From the NCBI RefSeq assembly GCF_014649775.1, contig NZ_BMTR01000046.1:1-35577 (forward strand): 35,577 nt of DNA. Direction: 5' to 3'. Shown piece by piece: positions 31,060 to 35,577 of the stretch (position 1 is its first letter; each line of letters begins with the position of its first letter). The position numbers and the translations under genes were made by a program. Origin of the DNA: Streptomyces longisporoflavus (GTDB lineage Bacteria > Actinomycetota > Actinomycetes > Streptomycetales > Streptomycetaceae). A model generated the notes under the pieces. It ran no database searches and was not told where the DNA came from. It saw only the letters and a list, made by a program, of their open reading frames with translations.

Positions 31060-32289
31060 ATGTTGGAAGAAGCCGAGGAGATCGGCGCCCGCGTCCGGCG
31101 CGCACGGCTCCGTCTTGGGATGCCCCAAGCTGATCTCGCCGCCGCTCTCAAGAAGACTCAGGGCTGGGTATCGAAGATGGAACGCGGTCTGATCGAACTC
31201 GACCGTATGGGCCTGCTCAACCAGGTTGCAGCCGAACTGCACATACACCCCAACGACCTGATCGGCCGGCCTTACAACAACTCGCCGGACGAGAACCGAT
31301 GGCAGGTAGCCGCGTCCTCCATCACGCGCGAGATGCGCCGCTACGACCTCGCCCCTGTCTTCAACGGCACTCCTAGAACCGCGGCCCAACTCTGGCAGGA
31401 GACAACCCGACTGCACCGACTGCGTGACGCTGCGGCGAACGTCGCAATCGTGCAGATCCTGCCCGACCTCTTGCGCGAGGCCCGCGCGCTCGCCGAGATG
31501 TCCACCGGCCACGAACGCGAGGAAGCGTTCGCCATCTACGCCGTGTGCTGCAAGTTCGCCCATACCGCCGCGCACGCCCTCGGTCACCCCGAGTTGATCG
31601 CCATGGCATGCGAACGCGCCGCCTGGTCCGCGCGCCTTTCCGGGGACTCCGTCATGCCGGCAGTCGCCGACTGGATGCGGGTGTGGGACATGTGGGCAAC
31701 TGCTGATTGGGCCGATGCCGTTGCCCTCTCCGACCGCGCCATCGGCAGCGTGCAAGAGGGGTTCGACCGGGGCGAGCCTCTCGCCGTACGCGCGTGGGGA
31801 ACCCTCCAACTGCGTGCCGCGGTATCGGCCGCGCGAGGCGGACGTGCCGCAGAGGCCGAGGACCGCATCAAGCACGCCAAGACTGCTGCGGACCGATTGG
31901 GCAAGTATGTGGGCCCGCCGATCTACGACCGGCATTCCCTCACGTTCTCATCCGGCAATGTGCAGATTCACGCGATCAGCGTGGCCCTGGAGATGGGCAA
32001 ACAGCGCAAGGCGCTGTCCATAAACCGGCGCACTTCCCGCAAGATGATCGCCGCTCTCCCCAACTCCCGCCAAGGGCATCACCACATGGACCTTGCGCGG
32101 GCGTGGTTGTGGGACGGAAATCGGGATAAGGCGCTGGGAGAGCTGGAGACCGCCGAGCGCATCGCACCACAACTCATCCGCAACCACCCTATCGCCAGGT
32201 CAACCCTGCGTAGCATCGTGTACGCCGAACGAGCGTCCACCCGTGAGAAGCTGCGCCGCATGTCAGACCGCTTCCACCTGGACGGATGA
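31060..32289 (+). CDS. XRE-family regulator with helical-repeat (TPR-like) domain
   Basis: A protein of 409 residues. The N-terminal HTH_3/XRE domain (about 5-60) includes RLRLGMPQADLAAALKKTQG then WVSKMERGLIELDRM. The long C-terminal part is helical, with helix pairs resembling TPR or a related repeat (DAVALSDRAIGSVQEGFDRG; KALGELETAERIAPQLI). Streptomyces encodes many such regulators; the repeat may sense a peptide, a partner protein or a metabolite. The ATG has AGGGG eight bases upstream. It opens a run of plus-strand genes that may form its regulon. Confidence 0.88.
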   Translation: MLEEAEEIGARVRRARLRLGMPQADLAAALKKTQGWVSKMERGLIELDRMGLLNQVAAELHIHPNDLIGRPYNNSPDENRWQVAASSITREMRRYDLAPVFNGTPRTAAQLWQETTRLHRLRDAAANVAIVQILPDLLREARALAEMSTGHEREEAFAIYAVCCKFAHTAAHALGHPELIAMACERAAWSARLSGDSVMPAVADWMRVWDMWATADWADAVALSDRAIGSVQEGFDRGEPLAVRAWGTLQLRAAVSAARGGRAAEAEDRIKHAKTAADRLGKYVGPPIYDRHSLTFSSGNVQIHAISVALEMGKQRKALSINRRTSRKMIAALPNSRQGHHHMDLARAWLWDGNRDKALGELETAERIAPQLIRNHPIARSTLRSIVYAERASTREKLRRMSDRFHLDG

Positions 32290-32344
32290 GGGTGGTATTC
32301 CTCCGATTCATATTCGGCCCCCAGCCCGCTCCTAGCTTCGGAGC

Positions 32345-32779
32345 ATGGCCGAACAGATTCCGAAACAACACGCTCTTGGTAGCGCCGGGTTAGGCGCCAA
32401 GCCCCCCTTTCACCCGCGCCTCGGCGACCTCGCCCTCGACCTCGCGCACGACGCGCAAATCGGTGTGGTCGTCGATGTGCCGAGTGAAAGCTCGGCGTCG
32501 TACCACTTGCGTCTGCCCGGCGGCGGGGGCGACTGGAGAGCGGACTCGGACGGCACCACACTGCGCCCCGTGGCGGTACCGGTCACGCACGTCACGCCCA
32601 TGCACCGCGACGTCAAATACGACCATCAGGCGAAGCAGGCCGTTCTACCGGTCACAATTCACCACGAGGACGGCGGCATCTCCGAGTCGCTGCTCATCCT
32701 CTCGTCGTCGCAAGTCGAGCTGTACCGCGTGCAACTAGAACAGCTCAGCCTGGACCGCGAGAAGGCTTTGGGGCAGTGA
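32345..32779 (+). CDS. Hypothetical protein, first of a coupled pair
   Basis: A protein of 144 residues, mostly beta-like (QIGVVVDVPSESSASYHLRL; VAVPVTHVTPMHRDVKYDHQ), ending with a helical segment (VELYRVQLEQLSLDREKAL). GGAG lies close to the ATG. It overlaps the next gene by four bases (GTGA). Related genes occur beside XRE regulators in Streptomyces, but I cannot name the family. Confidence 0.7.
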   Translation: MAEQIPKQHALGSAGLGAKPPFHPRLGDLALDLAHDAQIGVVVDVPSESSASYHLRLPGGGGDWRADSDGTTLRPVAVPVTHVTPMHRDVKYDHQAKQAVLPVTIHHEDGGISESLLILSSSQVELYRVQLEQLSLDREKALGQ

Positions 32780-33288
32780 GCGCGGCCGTCATGACACATC
32801 GTCCGCCGACCCTCGTGCGTCCGCCCGCGCACGCGGCCGTTGCCTTCCGCTGTGAAGTGACCGCTCGCGGCCTGGCCGGGTCCCGCGAGGTCATCGTCGC
32901 CCACTACCGGGCTGCCTCCCCCCGCCTTGCCGCCCGATGGATTCGGGCACAGGCGCAGCACCTCGCCGGCCTCCTCGCTCCTGAGGCGACCACGCCCTAC
33001 CTGCCACCGGCCACCATCGCCCCCGCTGGCCCTACCTGCCCGCGCCCCGACGAGGACCTGCGCATGTGGGCCAGCAACAGCGAGTGGTACGAGCACGCCA
33101 TACGCGTCCTCAGCTCCGGAAACAGCTACCTCCTCAACGTCACGGACTACGACGCCCGGTATTCCGTGCGCGCCTACGCCCTGCCGACCAGCAACAGGCC
33201 GTTGAAGACTGCCGTCCCCGCCGGGTGTCCCGCACATGCCCCGGCCGGGACGGGACGCCACCGCAAACGGCGCCGGTGGCGCACTTGA
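32776..33288 (+). CDS. Hypothetical protein, coupled to the preceding gene
   Basis: A protein of 170 residues. The GTG start overlaps the previous stop (GTGA), so translation is coupled. An alpha segment (YRAASPRLAARWIRAQAQHL) precedes a Pro-rich middle and a beta-like part (SGNSYLLNVTDYDARYSVRA), with a basic tail ending GRHRKRRRWRT. No motif is recognised. The pair is followed by a terminator-like hairpin at 33294-33332. Confidence 0.65.
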   Translation: MSAAVMTHRPPTLVRPPAHAAVAFRCEVTARGLAGSREVIVAHYRAASPRLAARWIRAQAQHLAGLLAPEATTPYLPPATIAPAGPTCPRPDEDLRMWASNSEWYEHAIRVLSSGNSYLLNVTDYDARYSVRAYALPTSNRPLKTAVPAGCPAHAPAGTGRHRKRRRWRT

Positions 33289-33293
33289 TAGAC

Positions 33294-33332
33294 CCCGTCC
33301 CGCGCTAACACGACACCCCGGCGCGGGACGGG
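33294..33332 (+). terminator. GC-rich hairpin between 33288 and 33382 genes
   Basis: A perfect 12-bp stem, CCCGTCCCGCGC with GCGCGGGACGGG, and a 15-base loop. No T run follows, as is usual for GC-rich actinobacterial terminators. It would separate the hypothetical pair from the NAD-binding gene. Confidence 0.6.
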
Positions 33333-33381
33333 CGCACCACCTGTCCAGAATCACCGCCCCAAGACCCTGGGAAGTGAGTCC

Positions 33382-34502
33382 ATGGAACAGTTTGAGCGCG
33401 CCCGCCTCGACTCCTATTTCGCGCGTATCGCCGATGTATTCGCTCCAATCGAGCGGCCGTCATCTTTCCTGATCACGCATCTCCTGCCCGAACGTCCTCG
33501 TTCGTGGGAGCCGTGGGGAAGACCAGCAACCTGCGGGCAGTCCTCCCCAAACCGAAATCGATCGACGCCAACGCCCGGCGCGCGGTCGAAAAGGTGACCC
33601 CGTGCGACATCCTGACGCGCGAGATGTTCGAGGACGCCGAGACGGCCCTCGACTACATCGAGGCGCGCGCCCCTGGGGAGGCCCTCGTACTGCTCGACGT
33701 GGGAGGCTACTTCGCCCCCACCATCGACGCTCTGTGCGATCGCTTTTCCGGCCGCATCCTCGGCGTGGTCGAGGACACCGAGAACGGGCACAAGCGCTAC
33801 GCCGACAGCGACAAGCTGCCCTGCCCGGTCGTCTCCGTCGCACGTTCCCCGCTCAAAGACCCCGAGGACTTCCTCGTGGGGCAATCGGTCGTGTTCTCCG
33901 CCGAGGCCCTCATGCGCAACCGCGGCGACATCCTGCACGGCCGTCCCGCCCTCGTGATCGGATACGGAAAGCTCGGGTCCAGCATCGCCCGCCTGCTCCA
34001 CGCCAAGGGCGTTCAGGTCACCGTGAACGACGTCGACCCCGTACGGCAGGCACAAGCCCTCTCACAGGGTTTCGCGGTAGCACGAGACCGCGACGCCGCC
34101 CTGCACGGCGCCGGACTTGTTCTGTGCGCGACCGGCGCTGTGTCCCTCCGCGGCGAGGACTTTTCAAGCCTGCGAAACGGCGCCTACGTCGCCACCGTCA
34201 CGAGCAGCGAGGACGAACTCGACCTCGACGCCCTGCCCGGCGTCTACCAGCGCACCCCGAACGGCGAGCACGTCACCCGCTACGCAACGACGGGCCACTA
34301 CTTCTACCTGCTCAACGGAGGAAACGCCGTCAACTTCCTGCACGGCGCATCCGTTGGCCCATTCATCTTCCTCGTCCAGGCCGAGATACTCGCCGGAATC
34401 CGCATGCTCACCCGCGGGGACCTCGGACACGGTATGCACGAAGTGGACACCGCCGACCGCAAGACCATCGCCTCGACGTGGCTCAACTACTTCAACCGCT
34501 AG
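33382..34502 (+). pseudogene. AdoHcyase-like NAD-binding protein, probable -1 frameshift
   Basis: Two frames together make one protein. Frame 1 from the ATG at 33382 reads MEQFERARLDSYFARIADVF and reaches LITHLLPERP; the second frame continues SFVGAVGKTSNLRAVLPKPK from about 33498. The longest continuous ORF is 33504-34502 (332 residues, GTG start). Its C-terminal half has a Rossmann motif (VIGYGKLGSSIARLL) and a fold like the NAD domain of S-adenosylhomocysteine hydrolase (NGGNAVNFLHGASVG). The frames join at CGTCCTCGTTCGTGG (33493-33507), as if one base had been lost. A genuine GTG start at 33504 would drop the N-terminal helices. It is followed 13 bases later by the Nudix gene, so it is in that operon. 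Confidence 0.75.
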
Positions 34503-34515
34503 GAGACAGGACCCC

Positions 34516-35079
34516 ATGCCGATCACGGCACAGCACGTGCGCGAAACCGTCGACGCCTACCTCGCCGAAAATCCCGGCGACGAGGAGAGCCTTGCCCCGC
34601 TTGTCGAGACACTGGACCAGGCGGGCGACACCATCGGCTCACGCAAGGAGTTCCGCGGTCACGTCACAGCCGGTGCCGCGCTGCTCCGCCCCGACGGCCG
34701 CGTACTCACCATCGAACACCGCGCCCTGAGCAAGTGGCTACTGCCCGGAGGCCACGTCGAGGACAGCGACACGACTCTGGTCGATGCCGCCCTCCGCGAG
34801 CTGGCCGAGGAAACGGGCATCACCTCTGATCAAGTCGAGGTCGCCGGCGATCTACCGCTTCACATCGACGTGCACACCATCCCGGCCAACGAGACCAAGG
34901 GTGAGCCGGAACACCTTCACTTCGACTTCCGATTCCTCTTTCGACCCTCGACCGACCTGGTCGAACCCGCCGAACTGGTTGAGCTGCAAGAGGAAGAGGT
35001 CACGGCCTACTCGTGGCAGTTCGCCGACACGCTGACGGCCGAGCCGTTCCGCTCCCGTGTGTTGAGCGTCACGCGCTAG
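34516..35079 (+). CDS. Nudix hydrolase
   Basis: A protein of 187 residues. The Nudix box is present: LLPGGHVED followed by LRELAEETGI, with the REL-EE core that binds magnesium. The loop between the first Gly pair and the Arg-Glu pair is one residue longer than the canonical spacing, and an acidic residue in the usual GX5E position is replaced, as in many Streptomyces members of the group. It likely hydrolyses a nucleoside diphosphate derivative. The ATG has AGGAG about ten bases upstream, 13 bases after the preceding gene, so they are co-transcribed. A hairpin at 35111 ends the unit. Confidence 0.88.
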   Translation: MPITAQHVRETVDAYLAENPGDEESLAPLVETLDQAGDTIGSRKEFRGHVTAGAALLRPDGRVLTIEHRALSKWLLPGGHVEDSDTTLVDAALRELAEETGITSDQVEVAGDLPLHIDVHTIPANETKGEPEHLHFDFRFLFRPSTDLVEPAELVELQEEEVTAYSWQFADTLTAEPFRSRVLSVTR

Positions 35080-35110
35080 TTGGGCCAACTTCCAACCCGA
35101 CTACACAGCT

Positions 35111-35141
35111 CGGCCCCGGTACCTACCAAGTACCGGGGCCG
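35111..35141 (+). terminator. Hairpin after the Nudix gene
   Basis: A perfect 12-bp stem (CGGCCCCGGTAC with GTACCGGGGCCG) with the loop CTACCAA lies 31 bases past the Nudix stop. It probably ends the operon. Confidence 0.7.
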
Positions 35142-35387
35142 CTGCGTGCCTACGTGGACCTCACCGCATGTTGGGCTGGGCCTTTCCCATGCTGACTTCC
35201 ATCACCTGCTAAGCGGCTGGTGGCGCGCCGCTCCGCTCTGCCCTACGTGTCCAGGTCTCGACTTGCGCGCCTCGCGGCAGCCGCAGCTGCACGGCAGTTC
35301 ACCTAAATGGAGGGCTACGGGTGGTCGCTACTCAGCGCGCCATGGGGGACTGATTGGGACATCCCTCATCGCCGAAGGAGTTCAGCC

Positions 35388-35540
35388 ATGACTAAGCAGT
35401 CCAAGGACAACCAGAACGAGATGGACGACGTGCGGGTGCGGGCATCCGATGACCAGGAAGCATCCGAGGCATCGGAAGACTCGGGCACCGGGTCCATTAG
35501 CAGGTCAGGGTCTAAGTACCTGTTGTCGTTCCGAACTTGA
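35388..35540 (+). CDS. Small acidic peptide, possible RiPP-type precursor
   Basis: A 50-residue ORF with AAGGAG seven bases before the ATG, a near-ideal ribosome binding site. The N-terminal part is hydrophilic and acidic (MTKQSKDNQNEMDDVRVRAS, then DDQEASEASEDSG). The last 17 residues are Ser-rich and end with two aromatics (ISRSGSKYLLSFRT). The acidic N-terminal half followed by a Ser-rich tail resembles the leader/core layout of ribosomal peptide precursors. It is preceded by 246 bases without a gene after the Nudix terminator, so it starts its own unit; any modifying enzymes would lie beyond 35577. It may equally be an ordinary small protein. Confidence 0.6.
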   Translation: MTKQSKDNQNEMDDVRVRASDDQEASEASEDSGTGSISRSGSKYLLSFRT

Positions 35541-35577
35541 TCGCTGAGTTTCTGCTGGTGGGAGTGGCTTTCCGCCG

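Overview
The window is high-GC actinobacterial DNA, most likely Streptomyces. The evidence is the codon usage with G/C in third positions, frequent GTG starts, and several characteristic small Streptomyces families (an LPFR-motif peptide, AIM24, a pentapeptide-repeat membrane protein, a Fic-type toxin partner and a DUF4232-like lipoprotein). A replication-like gene, two different partition loci, iteron arrays and a toxin-antitoxin pair point to a large plasmid, possibly linear, or a plasmid-derived chromosomal arm. No telomere or terminal protein gene is visible.

Region 1 (1-9.9 kb) is the maintenance module. A winged-helix Rep-like protein and a small HTH-like protein lie on the minus strand. 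They are followed by parA1-parB1 (minus strand), whose ParB looks like a ribbon-helix-helix centromere binder. This operon is flanked by two arrays built on a strict 12-bp period. After an SRPBCC gene and a HAD-like gene comes a second locus with seven copies of the palindrome GTTTACCGCGGTAAAC, four successive intervals of which are 80-82 bp, then parA2-parB2. Two more copies lie inside the parB2 coding sequence, again 81 bp apart. ParA2 is abnormal: the segment carrying its DPQAS motif comes before the Walker A P-loop, the reverse of the family order.

Region 2 (10-18.2 kb) is metabolic and regulatory cargo: a cupin, an SDR dehydrogenase behind a 32-bp perfect palindrome, a TetR regulator with its own operator-like site, a PPOX flavoprotein, a ferredoxin-type oxidoreductase, a pentapeptide-repeat membrane protein, a GNAT acetyltransferase and an AIM24 protein. 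Region 3 (18.2-22.4 kb) holds several very small genes, a secreted protein, and a toxin-antitoxin operon whose toxin is cut at codon 2 by an IS3-family element with a 3-bp target duplication.

Region 4 (22.4-30 kb) has a membrane-anchored multicopper oxidase, a methyltransferase, an EamA exporter, a probably frameshifted hypothetical gene, a repeat-rich non-coding stretch leading into a MerR-like regulator, and a lipoprotein. Region 5 (31-35.6 kb) is a one-direction cluster: an XRE-type regulator with a helical-repeat domain, two hypothetical proteins, an NAD-binding AdoHcyase-like protein that appears frameshifted, a Nudix hydrolase, and at the right edge a 50-residue acidic peptide gene with an excellent ribosome binding site, which could be a leader/core precursor for genes beyond the window.

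The most unusual features are the permuted ParA2, the spacing-conserved centromere palindromes that extend into parB2, and the 12-bp phased arrays on both sides of parAB1.
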